Made by a program: the position numbers and the translations under genes. A stretch of DNA of 43,255 bases from Parvularculaceae bacterium (GTDB lineage Bacteria; Pseudomonadota; Alphaproteobacteria; Caulobacterales; Parvularculaceae): the NCBI GenBank assembly GCA_013389105.1, contig JACADZ010000089.1:1-43255 (forward strand), written 5' to 3'. The notes beneath the pieces were generated by a model. That model was not told where the DNA came from, searched no databases, and was given only the letters and a program-made list of their open reading frames with translations. Of this stretch, positions 1 to 7,165 are shown one piece after another (position 1 is the first letter of the stretch; every line of letters begins with the position of its first letter).

Positions 1-1
1 C

Positions 2-115
2 CATCTCAAAATCAATCGCGCCGTCGCGACCCGCTACGACAAGCTCGCCAGATCGTTCCTCGATGCGCTACACCTAGCCGCCATCCGCAAATGCCTGCGC
101 ATGGCAACTTTGTAA
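2..115 (+). pseudogene. IS5-family transposase, C-terminal fragment
   Basis: The reading frame is open from the window edge and ends at a TAA at 113-115. It encodes about 37 residues, including a TRYDKLARSFLDALHLAA segment. That matches the usual C-terminal end of IS5-family DDE transposases, where an arginine/tyrosine-rich stretch precedes a short hydrophobic tail. The rest of the gene lies outside the window, so it cannot be said whether the copy is intact. A second IS5-type fragment in the same orientation starts at 1819. Confidence 0.6.
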
Positions 116-166
116 ACAGGGCCTAGCCGGGACCTGTCGCAACCGTCTCAACCTTTAGGTAGTCAA

Positions 167-1591
167 ATGCCGAATTTTGGTGAAGCACTCGAGGCTTGGT
201 CTTTGTATGCCGCTGCCCTTGAACGGAAATTAGGTACAGATGTCGGCGCATCTGTCGTCCTACCTTTCCAGACTTGGATGAGCCTCGACTGGCATCAAGC
301 GGACGCTCTAGTCGCTGCTTACAGTAAGCAGACATTCGTTGATATTATGCCACAGCTCAATCCAGACCCGGCGCGTTATGTTGAGAGTTCAGCGCGCGTA
401 TCAGTCGGGTTCGAGTCCTTCGTTCGTGGTCTTAACGGTCAAGTGCTGAACGCTGTGCCCGCGGCAGACCGGCGCAAGTTAATGGCTCTTTACGCTGAAT
501 GGCAGAAAAAGCAGCAAGAGCTCGGTGCATTCGAAGACAAAGTCCTGGAGGCTTGGAAGACATATGTCCATGGAGCCGACCCAACGCAGCGCGAAACGCG
601 CGCTGATTGGGAGCGACGTTACCGGTACGATTCGGAAAGAGAGATGTTGCGGCGGCGCGTCGACGAAATCGCCGGTGCCTATCTCGCCGAAGCTTCGGCC
701 AACCCAGATCTCATCCGGTTAGCGAACGCTTCAGCCGCACTGTCGGCGGAGCAATCGCGCCTACCGCTGCCCGCTGAGCCTTGGCAAGTTCCTTATAGGG
801 ATACTTGGGAATCGCGTTTACGCTGCGGCGTTCTGGGCGATATCAGCAGCTTTGTGGCACAGACGGGTGAGCACCGCGTCTATGCTTCGGTCTCGACGGG
901 AACCTCGCGGGTCTTCGAGAAGCGGTGGTCGGCCCGTGCCAAAGGACGGTACGGCTTTTTCCGGGCATCGGCTAACGCTTCTGGCGGTCAATTCGAGCAG
1001 AACATCGCGAGAAGCATTGAGAGCGTCGATTTCTCATTCGCTAACGTATCGACTTTTACTGTAGTTCGCGGCCTCTGGTACGACGGTAGTCTAATCCGTG
1101 ACTATGGCGCTAAGGTCGATTTCGAGCAGTTCTGGGGAGAACGGGGGACCCTAAATGCAATTCCGGTCTCAGTTATCCTCGCGCATTCGCCTTCGGTGGT
1201 TGTGAAGCTAGATAAATATCAGCGCGACGAATACAAAAAATGGCGGCAGGTTAGCGGCGGCGCAGGTTTTGGCTGGGGGCCGTGGAGCATCGGCGGCGGC
1301 GCATCCTTTTCGTCGCGCCTCGAAACTGTAAAGGAGGAGGACGTAGAAGGCGGCATAAAGATCATCGGCGCTGAAAAGCAGCTATTTGCCATCGGTATGC
1401 TCGTAGAGATTCCTGGCGTCTGGTTTGAGCGCAGTGCAGAGGAGGCCGGAGTGAACCCGAGAGACATGGCCGCTATGTCTTCGCTCAATTCACAAAAGGT
1501 TGAAGCGGGCCGAGTGATTCTTAGGGGTCTTGAGGCTGATTTCGCTACCTCAGCGGCGACCCTAGACCGGCTTCTCGGCGTAAGGAGCTGA
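167..1591 (+). CDS. Unrecognised 474-aa protein between IS5 fragments
   Basis: I do not recognise a family. The 474 residues have no signal peptide and no clear membrane helix. Residues 1-210 look helical and charged, with a likely coiled-coil stretch rich in Glu, Lys and Arg around 105-175. Residues 220-430 are rich in beta-prone and Gly/Ser/Ala stretches, including two glycine-rich segments near 260-285 (RASANASGG) and 362-385 (GWGPWSIGGGASF). Such alternating segments occur in membrane-inserting loops of pore formers, but that is only a resemblance. Codon use is less GC-rich than in the catabolic island. It stands alone between two IS5-type remnants, suggesting acquired cargo. The gene itself is clearly coding; the function is unknown. 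Confidence 0.75.
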   Translation: MPNFGEALEAWSLYAAALERKLGTDVGASVVLPFQTWMSLDWHQADALVAAYSKQTFVDIMPQLNPDPARYVESSARVSVGFESFVRGLNGQVLNAVPAADRRKLMALYAEWQKKQQELGAFEDKVLEAWKTYVHGADPTQRETRADWERRYRYDSEREMLRRRVDEIAGAYLAEASANPDLIRLANASAALSAEQSRLPLPAEPWQVPYRDTWESRLRCGVLGDISSFVAQTGEHRVYASVSTGTSRVFEKRWSARAKGRYGFFRASANASGGQFEQNIARSIESVDFSFANVSTFTVVRGLWYDGSLIRDYGAKVDFEQFWGERGTLNAIPVSVILAHSPSVVVKLDKYQRDEYKKWRQVSGGAGFGWGPWSIGGGASFSSRLETVKEEDVEGGIKIIGAEKQLFAIGMLVEIPGVWFERSAEEAGVNPRDMAAMSSLNSQKVEAGRVILRGLEADFATSAATLDRLLGVRS

Positions 1592-1598
1592 TGCTTGG

Positions 1599-1712
1599 AT
1601 GACGATTTTTTCGGCTGACGTTTTCGAGCTCTTTCAAAGAAGAAAGGCTCAACGAGAGGCGGACTTTTTCGGTGATTTCGTGACCCGAATAAGCTCCTCA
1701 GGACCAAATTAA
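1599..1712 (+). CDS. Possible 37-aa small protein
   Basis: A short frame starts with ATG 8 nt after the stop of the 474-aa gene. An AAGGAG sequence at 1582-1587, inside the end of that gene, is a suitable ribosome binding site about 11 nt upstream. The product would be acidic-basic mixed and soluble (MTIFSADVFELFQRRK...). It could be a translationally coupled partner of the larger protein or a chance frame; no family is recognised. Confidence 0.3.
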   Translation: MTIFSADVFELFQRRKAQREADFFGDFVTRISSSGPN

Positions 1713-1818
1713 ATGGGACTGTCAGGAATCTTGTGCGGGGGGCCTTAGGGTCCGGACCCATAAAATGATTTGCGGGTTTTGCGAAGTGTGATTCAACGGC
1801 TTCGAGAGGAGATCGTTG

Positions 1819-1896
1819 ATGAGCAATCACTTTTTCTGGCTGACGAAGGACCAGTTCGCGAAGATCAAGCCGTATTTGTCTGTACAAGAACGGTAA
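1819..1896 (+). pseudogene. IS5-family transposase, N-terminal fragment cut by IS481
   Basis: The start (MSNHFFWLTKDQFAKIKPYL) matches the typical N-terminus of IS5-family (IS427-like) transposases. It has a GAGAGGA ribosome binding site before the ATG. After about 21 codons the frame runs into the left end of the IS481 element at 1881 and stops at 1894-1896. The remaining transposase sequence is not found on the far side of the IS481 copy, so insertion was accompanied or followed by a deletion or rearrangement. Confidence 0.6.
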
Positions 1897-1908
1897 TCGC
1901 CTGACAGT
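1881..1908 (+). repeat. IS481 left terminal inverted repeat
   Basis: This 28-bp terminus begins with TGT and pairs with 3119-3146. Most matches fall in the inner half (GTAATCgCCTGACAGT); the outer half is degenerate apart from the TGT. Confidence 0.7.
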
Positions 1909-1925
1909 CGCCGCGCTCTAAGGGT

Positions 1926-2993
1926 TCAGGCGGCGGTCTGTTGAGGCTGTGGGTCTGGGGCTTTCTCCTTTCGTTTGAGGTCTGGTTTTTTGAGGCCGTC
2001 GCTGAAGGCGCTTGCGGGTGTCCTGCCGTTCATGCCGCGCCCTTGGTGGGGGCGCTTGGTGTTGTAGACGATGAGATAGTCGTCGAGAACCTTCTGCATC
2101 TCTTCGATGGTCTCGAACCAGGTCTTCCTGCCTTCGACGCGGAAGTGCTCGTCGAGGAGCGTGCGGTGCAGGCGCTCGACGATGCCGTTCGACTGCGGAC
2201 GTTTAACGCGGGTGGTGCGGTGCTCGATCTCCTCAAGCTGGAGGAAGAGCTCGTAAGGGTGCCGGTCCATGCGCCCGCAGAACTCGCGGCCGTTGTCGGA
2301 AAGAACGGTCTCGACCTTCGCGCCTTTGGCCTCGAAGAACGGCAGAACGTCGTTGTTCATCAGATGAACGGCGGTGACGGGAAGCTTTGACGGGTAGAGC
2401 CGCGCGAAGGCGTAGCGCGAATGGCAGTCGATGGCGGTCTGCAGGTAAATCTTCCCAACGCCCTTGAGGACGCCGACGAAGAAGGTGTCGACGGCGACCA
2501 GGGCGCCGGTGTGCGGCGCCTCGATATGGCGCTCGCGGAACTCGGGGCTGAAGCGTTCGAGCAGCCTGATCTGCTCCTCCTTGAGCTCGATCCTGCGCTC
2601 GGCGGTCGCCTTCTCGAGGCGCAGGAGCCGCTCGTGTTTGGTGAGGAGCCCGTGGCGCTGCCAGACGCCCCGGACGCCGCCTGACGACACCTGCACGCCC
2701 TTGAGGCGAAGCTCCTGCTCGACCCTCGTGCAGCCGTGGCAGGGATGGTCCATCGCGTGGTCGAGGATCGCCTGTTCGATCTCCGCCGCGACTCGGTTCG
2801 GGTGCGGGCCCTTCGCGCCCGGCAGCCGGTCGACGAGGCCGTCCGCCCCATAGGTCTGGAAGTTGCGGCGGATCTCGTAAAACTGCTGGCGCGAATAGCC
2901 CATCACCTTGCAGGCGCGGCTGACGTTCGAAAGCTCCTTCGCAAGATCAAGCAGCGACAGCTTCCTTCGTGCTACTTTCTGTTCCGTGGTCAT
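1926..2993 (-). CDS. IS481-family transposase (DDE)
   Basis: This 355-aa transposase catalyses cut-and-paste or copy-out movement of the surrounding element. An N-terminal helix-turn-helix lies at about residues 15-60 (LSLLDLAKELSNVSRACKVMG). The integrase-like core carries the acidic triad: Asp in VAVDTFFVG (about 165), Asp in SDNGREF (about 230) and Glu in SNGIVERLHRTL (about 270). The chosen ATG gives MTTEQKVARRKLS, the usual family N-terminus; an upstream in-frame ATG at 3110 would add unrelated basic residues. The length is normal for the family and no frameshift is seen, so it is probably functional. Confidence 0.92.
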   Translation of the reverse strand: MTTEQKVARRKLSLLDLAKELSNVSRACKVMGYSRQQFYEIRRNFQTYGADGLVDRLPGAKGPHPNRVAAEIEQAILDHAMDHPCHGCTRVEQELRLKGVQVSSGGVRGVWQRHGLLTKHERLLRLEKATAERRIELKEEQIRLLERFSPEFRERHIEAPHTGALVAVDTFFVGVLKGVGKIYLQTAIDCHSRYAFARLYPSKLPVTAVHLMNNDVLPFFEAKGAKVETVLSDNGREFCGRMDRHPYELFLQLEEIEHRTTRVKRPQSNGIVERLHRTLLDEHFRVEGRKTWFETIEEMQKVLDDYLIVYNTKRPHQGRGMNGRTPASAFSDGLKKPDLKRKEKAPDPQPQQTAA

Positions 2994-3088
2994 GTCGTTC
3001 TCCGTCGTGGGTTCGGGTGAAGCGTGGAAACTCCATCCTAAACCCCTCGGGAGCGGCATGGCCCGCCCGGCCGGCGCGCCGCGACTCT

Positions 3089-3146
3089 GGCGGTCGCGCG
3101 CCGGCCTCACGAACCAAAACTGTCAGGTGATTACGATCTCAGGACA
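3089..3146 (-). repeat. 58-bp IS481 right end, inverted copy at 14426-14483
   Basis: The last 58 bp of the IS481 element are repeated without visible mismatch, in reverse complement, at 14426-14483. Identity stops exactly at the terminal TGT/ACA on one side and within the element on the other. The pair brackets the mobilisation and accessory block. Confidence 0.8.
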
Positions 3147-3347
3147 TGCGGCTTCATCTTTGTGAGCGGTGTGCCTCTGGCCCGCCGCCGTTCAACCTAA
3201 CTCGCTTCCTCCGCCTTACGTCTTCGTGCAGCTCCGCTCCCTCCGGGCGCGTTGCGCGCGAGGTGTGACCGGGCGGCTCGATGGCCCGAGGCCCTTGGCT
3301 CCCATGAAGCCGCAGAATGGTCTGCGGCCATAATGGGAGACTTTCTC
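3147..3347 (+). promoter_or_regulatory. Leader with perfect hairpin before the 74-aa gene
   Basis: No gene is seen between the IS481 end and the ATG at 3348. At 3309-3328 there is a perfect 8-bp stem (GCCGCAGA / TCTGCGGC) with the 4-nt loop ATGG. It lies just upstream of the GGGAGA ribosome binding site at 3335-3340. A comparable hairpin precedes ardA. There is no T-tract, so it is unlikely to be a simple terminator; an attenuator, translational control element or protein-binding site are all possible. Confidence 0.5.
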
Positions 3348-3572
3348 ATGGCCAAACAAACTCAACTCAATCAGCCCTCGCAGGGCCGCAAACCTACACA
3401 TCGACTCTACCGCGTTCTTGGTGACGGCGATCAGGCCGTCTGGACGCCGATTGGCGCAGCGTGGCCGAACAAGGACGGCATGGGGTTCAGCATCTCTTGC
3501 GATGCCATTCCCTTGCAGGGCCGTTTGATGATGCGCGTCATCACCGCACGCACGGATGGAGGTCAGAAATGA
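3348..3572 (+). CDS. Conserved small protein of mobilisation regions
   Basis: A 74-aa soluble protein. The central part (THRLYRVLGDGDQAVWTPIGA, then WPNKDGMGFSISCDAIPLQGR) resembles a small family I associate with plasmid and integrative-element backbones of alphaproteobacteria; its molecular role is unknown to me. The ATG at 3348 follows a GGGAGA site and matches the usual start. The stop overlaps the ATG of the DUF3768 gene (ATGA), so the two are translationally coupled. Confidence 0.75.
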   Translation: MAKQTQLNQPSQGRKPTHRLYRVLGDGDQAVWTPIGAAWPNKDGMGFSISCDAIPLQGRLMMRVITARTDGGQK

Positions 3573-3907
3573 TCTCCACTTCCCCCGCGAACCGTATTCG
3601 CGAACTGAACGATGCAATGCGCCGCGCTGGTCCTTCCTGCGGGCGCTGGATGATGACGCAGGGCGTTATGGCCGAAGGCCCTACGTTTATGCTGCTGGCG
3701 ACCAGTGCCGTTCAGACATTCTCGGATTTCAAGCCGGACAACGATGCTTACGGCGAGCACGACTTCGGAGCGTTCGACCTCGCAGGACAGCGAATGTTCT
3801 GGAAAATCGACTACTATGACCGTGACCTTCGCTATGGCTCCAACGACCCGTCCGATCCGGGTGTTACGACCCGAGTTCTCACGATCATGTTGGCCTCGGA
3901 ATACTGA
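3569..3907 (+). CDS. DUF3768 domain protein
   Basis: A 112-aa protein. Its C-terminal half carries the characteristic DUF3768 pattern: FWKIDYYDRDLRYGS, then DPSDPGVTTRVLTIMLASEY. The N-terminal part includes an RIRELND...RR helix. The family is typical of alphaproteobacterial plasmids and mobilisable islands and is often found beside relaxase, ardA and fic genes; its function is not established. It overlaps the previous gene by 4 nt and probably forms a two-gene operon with it. Confidence 0.85.
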   Translation: MISTSPANRIRELNDAMRRAGPSCGRWMMTQGVMAEGPTFMLLATSAVQTFSDFKPDNDAYGEHDFGAFDLAGQRMFWKIDYYDRDLRYGSNDPSDPGVTTRVLTIMLASEY

Positions 3908-4121
3908 CGTCGGCATAGCCCGCGTCGGTCAGCAGGCTGGCGCGGGTGAACACCGGACACCAAGGGCCACATATTCGCTGCTCAGTGAATTTGCCCCTTT
4001 GGCCGAATAAAGCGCTATCCTTGGGTCCGCTGAGATCAGGGGCAGCCTGCAACGTGGCGCGGGCGGGCGGTCACAGCCAGCCGCAGTTAGGCACTCTTCT
4101 TCGGGAAAATCGGGCCAAAAA
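3908..4121. other. Gene-free stretch before the phased repeats
   Basis: No convincing gene is seen in the 214 nt between the DUF3768 stop and the first TTTTTCA repeat. The sequence is mixed in composition and has no strong hairpin followed by a T-run. Any promoter of the fic gene should lie here or within the repeats that follow. Confidence 0.4.
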
Positions 4122-4282
4122 TATCGTTTTTCATGAAATTCGCCCTGTGTTATCATTTTTCACAGGAAGTTATCGTTTTTCACGCAGACAGGCGTTCTGG
4201 CTCTATTTTGCACGGGCAGGAACGACTTTGGCACGGATATGGACGCACAGAATCGTTTTTCAGGGCCAGTTACGGTTTTTCA
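4122..4282 (+). repeat. Phased TATCGTTTTTCA repeats running into fic
   Basis: Five clear copies of the 12-mer tATCGTTTTTCA lie at 4122-4133, 4151-4162, 4171-4182, 4251-4262 and 4271-4282. Two weaker matches (TTTTGCAC at 4206-4213; TTTGGCAC at 4227-4234) fall between them. Measured at the CA, the steps are 29, 20, 30, 21, 29 and 20 nt. This alternation places all copies near whole helical turns. The last two copies are inside the fic coding sequence, where they encode NRFS and VFQ. The array looks like a cooperative binding site (iteron or operator). Its binding protein is unknown. Confidence 0.6.
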
Positions 4283-5786
4283 GGAGCGCAGGCTGCCTGA
4301 AAGAGCCACGCCAGCCGGATATGCAGCGCTTATTCACGCCTATGGCCTGAGTGTCCCCCTGCCGCGCACGTTGAGCGCAATAGGCGCGCGCCACCGGCTT
4401 ACGGAGGCTGAGTGCTGGCGCATCTATACTCCGCGCCATGCCCCTGAGGCGTCTCTGGAAGCCCATCTCATTTTCGCGCTCAAGCACGAAGGGGTTGATC
4501 TGGCCGTTCTCAAACGTCTGTTCCTCGCAACCGGCGCAGGCGCGATTGAGATCATCGTTAAGGCAGCGCCGACCGGCAGCTACGCGCGCAGGATTTGGTT
4601 CCTGTACGAATGGTTGACAGGATCGCGTCTTGATCTGCCTGACGCAGTTCGCGGAGTCTATGCAGAAGTCGTCGATCCAAAGCTGCAATACGCGGCGAGC
4701 GGAAAGACTTCTTCGCGCCATCGTGTCAAAGACAATTTGCCCGGAACGCCTGACTTCTGCCCGCTTATTTTCCGTACAGAGTTGCTGGAACGCTTCTTGG
4801 CGATGAATCTGCGCGAGCGCGCGCAGGATGCGGTTACAGCGGTCCCGCGCGATCTACTTGCCCGAACTGCGGCCTTTCTTCTCCTCAAGGACTCAAAGTC
4901 CAGCTTCGCCATTGAAGGCGAGAGTCCGCCGCAGGATCGTATCCAGCGATGGGGCCGCGCCATCGGCGAGTCCGGCAAACAGCCCATCGACTTGGACGAG
5001 CTATTGCGCTTGCAGCGGATTGTCATTGGCGATGCGCGGTTTGTGCATCTTGGACTGCGCACCGAAGGCGGTTTTATCGGTGAGCATGATCGTGACAGCC
5101 GGATGCCGATTCCCGATCATATCAGCGCGCGCCACGAAGACTTGGGCGCGCTGATTGCAGGTTTGACAGCGTTCGACCGGATGGTCACGCCGCAGCTTGA
5201 TCCGGTCCTTGCAGCGGCGGCGCTGGCCTTTGGATTTGTTTACATTCACCCATTCGAGGATGGAAACGGACGGCTTCACCGTTACCTCATTCACCATGTT
5301 CTGGCTGAACGGGGCTTCAATCCGCCGGGGGTCGTATTTCCCGTTTCTGCCGCCATTCTGGAGCGCATCGACGATTATCGCAGGGTCTTGGAGGATTACT
5401 CCTCCCGCCTGTTGCCACTGATCGAATGGCAACCCACCGAAAGCGGCAATGTCCGCGTCTTGAATGATACCGGCGATTTCTACCGGTTCTTCGACGCCAC
5501 GGCTCATGCCGAGTTCCTGTTCGAATGCGTCCAAAAGACGATTGAGCATGATTTGCCGGAAGAAGCGGAGTTCCTGCGCCGTTACGATGCATTCCGAGGC
5601 AAGCTATCACTGGTTGTCGATATGCCAGACCGGGTATCCGATCTGCTGTTCCGTTTCCTGAACCAGAATGGCGGCAAACTTTCACAGCGCGCCCGCGAGA
5701 AAGAGTTCGCCGCGCTAACCGAAGCTGAGGCCGAGACGATTCAGCGCCTCTATGCGGAATTGTTCGCGCCTGAATCTGGTCGTTAG
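4239..5786 (+). CDS. Fic-domain adenylyltransferase, self-inhibited type
   Basis: A 515-aa Fic family protein expected to transfer AMP (or another nucleotide part) to target hydroxyls. The complete catalytic motif is HPFEDGNGR at residues 337-345. An N-terminal inhibitory motif of the (S/T)xxxE(G/N) type, SFAIEG at 222-227, should keep it inactive until relieved (class II architecture). The first 200 residues are helical and of unknown role; the region after 400 may be a winged-helix or partner-binding part. The ATG at 4239 retains the conserved-looking VFQERRLP segment, and the phased repeats overlap this start. It lies in a mobilisation module beside ardA. A role in defence, plasmid maintenance or host modulation is inference. 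No separate antitoxin gene is needed because the inhibitor is built in. Confidence 0.9.
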   Translation: MDAQNRFSGPVTVFQERRLPERATPAGYAALIHAYGLSVPLPRTLSAIGARHRLTEAECWRIYTPRHAPEASLEAHLIFALKHEGVDLAVLKRLFLATGAGAIEIIVKAAPTGSYARRIWFLYEWLTGSRLDLPDAVRGVYAEVVDPKLQYAASGKTSSRHRVKDNLPGTPDFCPLIFRTELLERFLAMNLRERAQDAVTAVPRDLLARTAAFLLLKDSKSSFAIEGESPPQDRIQRWGRAIGESGKQPIDLDELLRLQRIVIGDARFVHLGLRTEGGFIGEHDRDSRMPIPDHISARHEDLGALIAGLTAFDRMVTPQLDPVLAAAALAFGFVYIHPFEDGNGRLHRYLIHHVLAERGFNPPGVVFPVSAAILERIDDYRRVLEDYSSRLLPLIEWQPTESGNVRVLNDTGDFYRFFDATAHAEFLFECVQKTIEHDLPEEAEFLRRYDAFRGKLSLVVDMPDRVSDLLFRFLNQNGGKLSQRAREKEFAALTEAEAETIQRLYAELFAPESGR

Positions 5787-5855
5787 CGCCCAGTGACATT
5801 TCGTGCATTCTGTTCTCTTGATGAAAGAAAAGACTTAGGGCTGCGCCCTCAGCGC

Positions 5856-5931
5856 GTGAGAAGAACAATCAGCGGTTCCCGAGGCTCCTACGCTGGCGCT
5901 CCGTGCGCCCGCCGCAGATTCTTCTTCTCAC
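5856..5931 (+). promoter_or_regulatory. Large imperfect stem-loop in the ardA leader
   Basis: Two 20-nt arms at 5856-5875 and 5912-5931 pair at 18 of 20 positions. The 36-nt loop itself contains a small GGCGC/GCGCC hairpin. The structure lies 71-147 nt upstream of the ardA ATG. Double-stranded promoters formed by folding of the transferred single strand drive early genes such as ardA in some conjugative plasmids; this structure could be one, but an attenuator or a protein-binding palindrome are alternatives. Confidence 0.55.
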
Positions 5932-5959
5932 TTGCACACCGCCTGTTCGCCACGAGGCA

Positions 5960-5977
5960 GGGTTGCATCAGCAACCC
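5960..5977 (+). promoter_or_regulatory. Short perfect hairpin just before the ardA ribosome binding site
   Basis: A GGGTTGC / GCAACCC stem of 7 bp with an ATCA loop lies 25 nt before the ardA start, followed by CTTCCT and the AAAGGA ribosome binding region. Its position relative to the start parallels the 8-bp, 4-nt-loop hairpin before the 74-aa gene at 3309-3328. Confidence 0.5.
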
Positions 5978-6002
5978 CTTCCTATTGAAAGGAAAACCTC
6001 CG

Positions 6003-6521
6003 ATGACGGACGAAACTTCAAACATCAAAATCTATGTGGCCGGTCTGGCCGCCTACAATAACGGCATCTTGCACGGGCGCTGGATCGACGCCACGCAAGG
6101 CGAGCAACACATATGGCACGGCATCCGCGAAATGCTGAAAGCGTCCCCGTTCCCCGGAGCGGAGGAACACGCGATCCATGACTATGAAGGCTTTGAAGGC
6201 GTAACGCTTGGCGAATATTCCAGCGTGTCGCAGGTCGCCGAGATTGCCGCTTTCATTGATGAACATGGCGCGGTTGCCGGGAAGCTGATTGAGCATTTCA
6301 GCCGCGTGGATGAGGCCCGTGAAGCGTTGGAGGATCGCTATTGCGGCGTCTATTCATCCGTTGCCGAATACGCGCAGGAGATCACCGAGCAGAACACGCA
6401 GATTCCCGCCAACCTGCAATACTACATCGCCTACGAGCGCATGGCCCGCGATCTTGAAATGTCCGACATCCTCGCCATCGAGACGGGCTTCGAGGAAGTC
6501 CATATTTTCTGGCAAGGCTGA
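6003..6521 (+). CDS. ardA: Antirestriction protein ArdA
   Basis: A 172-aa acidic protein. ArdA dimers mimic bent B-form DNA and block type I restriction-modification enzymes when a mobile element enters a new host. The family pattern is present: KIYVAGLAAYNNGILHGRWID at the N-terminus, then IHDYEGF near residue 60, and a strongly acidic C-terminal half ending in EEVHIFW. Its length is typical. The ATG follows an AAAGGA site, and the long structured leader upstream suggests regulated expression. It is convergent with the mobC-relaxase operon, and a shared terminator lies 10 nt downstream. Confidence 0.95.
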   Translation: MTDETSNIKIYVAGLAAYNNGILHGRWIDATQGEQHIWHGIREMLKASPFPGAEEHAIHDYEGFEGVTLGEYSSVSQVAEIAAFIDEHGAVAGKLIEHFSRVDEAREALEDRYCGVYSSVAEYAQEITEQNTQIPANLQYYIAYERMARDLEMSDILAIETGFEEVHIFWQG

Positions 6522-6531
6522 AATGCTTGGC

Positions 6532-6553
6532 GAAAGCGCCGCAAGGCGCTTTC
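6532..6553. terminator. Bidirectional terminator-like hairpin
   Basis: A perfect 9-bp stem (GAAAGCGCC / GGCGCTTTC) with a GCAA loop lies between the ardA stop and the end of the convergent minus-strand operon. The stem carries T-rich bases on each outer side and can serve both strands. Confidence 0.7.
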
Positions 6554-6560
6554 CCGCCAC

Positions 6561-6905
6561 TCAATCGACCGCGCGAAGCGGCTTTCGCGTCATCTGATCG
6601 TACAGCCCAAGAAATTCCAGATAAGCGCGCTCGCAGCGAAACGGTGCGCGGGCTTTGAGGGTGTGATAGGCGCCGATTGTGTCGGCGAACCTGTAGGGAT
6701 CGCGTTCCAGAACGATGGCCAGCCGGATCAGCGGCGACGGCAATTTCAGCACGTTCGAGACATGCCACCCCACCCAATACATGGCCGCAATATCGGCTTC
6801 GTAATCATTGAATTGACGTGTGGTGACACGGCGAGCCGCGCCGTGCAGCGTGAGAATCTGCACACGCTGTTTTTCGTCGATCCGGTGCGGTGGGCCTTTG
6901 CTCAA
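6561..6905 (-). CDS. Unknown protein, last gene of the mob operon
   Basis: A 114-aa protein of unrecognised family. It is basic, with residues 25-95 likely helical (RRVTTRQFNDYEADIAAMYW). The start appears to be TTG at 6905, overlapping the stop of the preceding gene (TTGA). The same overlap style is used throughout this operon, and no in-frame ATG occurs before residue 42. Position suggests an accessory role in DNA mobilisation or element maintenance. Confidence 0.6.
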   Translation of the reverse strand: MSKGPPHRIDEKQRVQILTLHGAARRVTTRQFNDYEADIAAMYWVGWHVSNVLKLPSPLIRLAIVLERDPYRFADTIGAYHTLKARAPFRCERAYLEFLGLYDQMTRKPLRAVD

Positions 6906-7165
6906 TTCAGCACCCGGTCTTGAAGGCGGAACGGGTTATGGAGCGCGCCCCACGCAGCAAAGAGTTCCGCATCCGGCATGGAGGCAAACCGGACTTTAAG
7001 CGCGGCAAGGTCCGGCGTCAGGCCGTCCGCTTTCATTCCAAGCAGGTTCAGCCGCAGGATTTTGAACGGCTGACGCATGAACATGGGGTGCATGTCCAAG
7101 GCGAGCAGAAGCGATTCCAGATCAGCAAGGACAGATTCCTCCGGTGTCGGCAATTCCGGCTGCAT
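6902..7165 (-). CDS. Unknown 87-aa protein of the mob operon
   Basis: A small, mostly helical protein with an acidic N-terminus (PTPEESVLADLESLLLALD) and no recognised domain. Its ATG overlaps the stop of the 243-aa gene (TGATG), and its stop overlaps the next start. This implies obligate co-translation with its neighbours. Function unknown. Confidence 0.65.
   Translation of the reverse strand: MQPELPTPEESVLADLESLLLALDMHPMFMRQPFKILRLNLLGMKADGLTPDLAALKVRFASMPDAELFAAWGALHNPFRLQDRVLN

Larger units (their letters stand above)
1881..3146 (-). mobile_element. IS481-family insertion sequence, apparently complete
   Basis: The element is 1266 bp long and carries a single transposase gene on the minus strand. 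Its ends are 28-bp imperfect inverted repeats starting with TGT (1881-1908 and 3119-3146). They align without gaps and share a GTAATCrCCTGACAGT core. No convincing target-site duplication flanks it (ttgtc on the left, tgcgg on the right), which suggests that one flank has been rearranged. A 58-bp copy of the right end occurs again, inverted, at 14426-14483. Confidence 0.8.

Noticed and set aside
1746-1757. GGGTCCGGACCC palindrome near the IS5 fragment, similar to TGTCCGGACA
   Set aside because: The flanking bases differ (GG/CC instead of TG/CA), it is beside an IS terminus and far from the island, so it is not counted as a GntR2 site.
3252-3347. Upstream extension of the 74-aa gene
   Set aside because: The extension would cross the perfect hairpin at 3309-3328 and lacks a ribosome binding site; the ATG at 3348 has GGGAGA.
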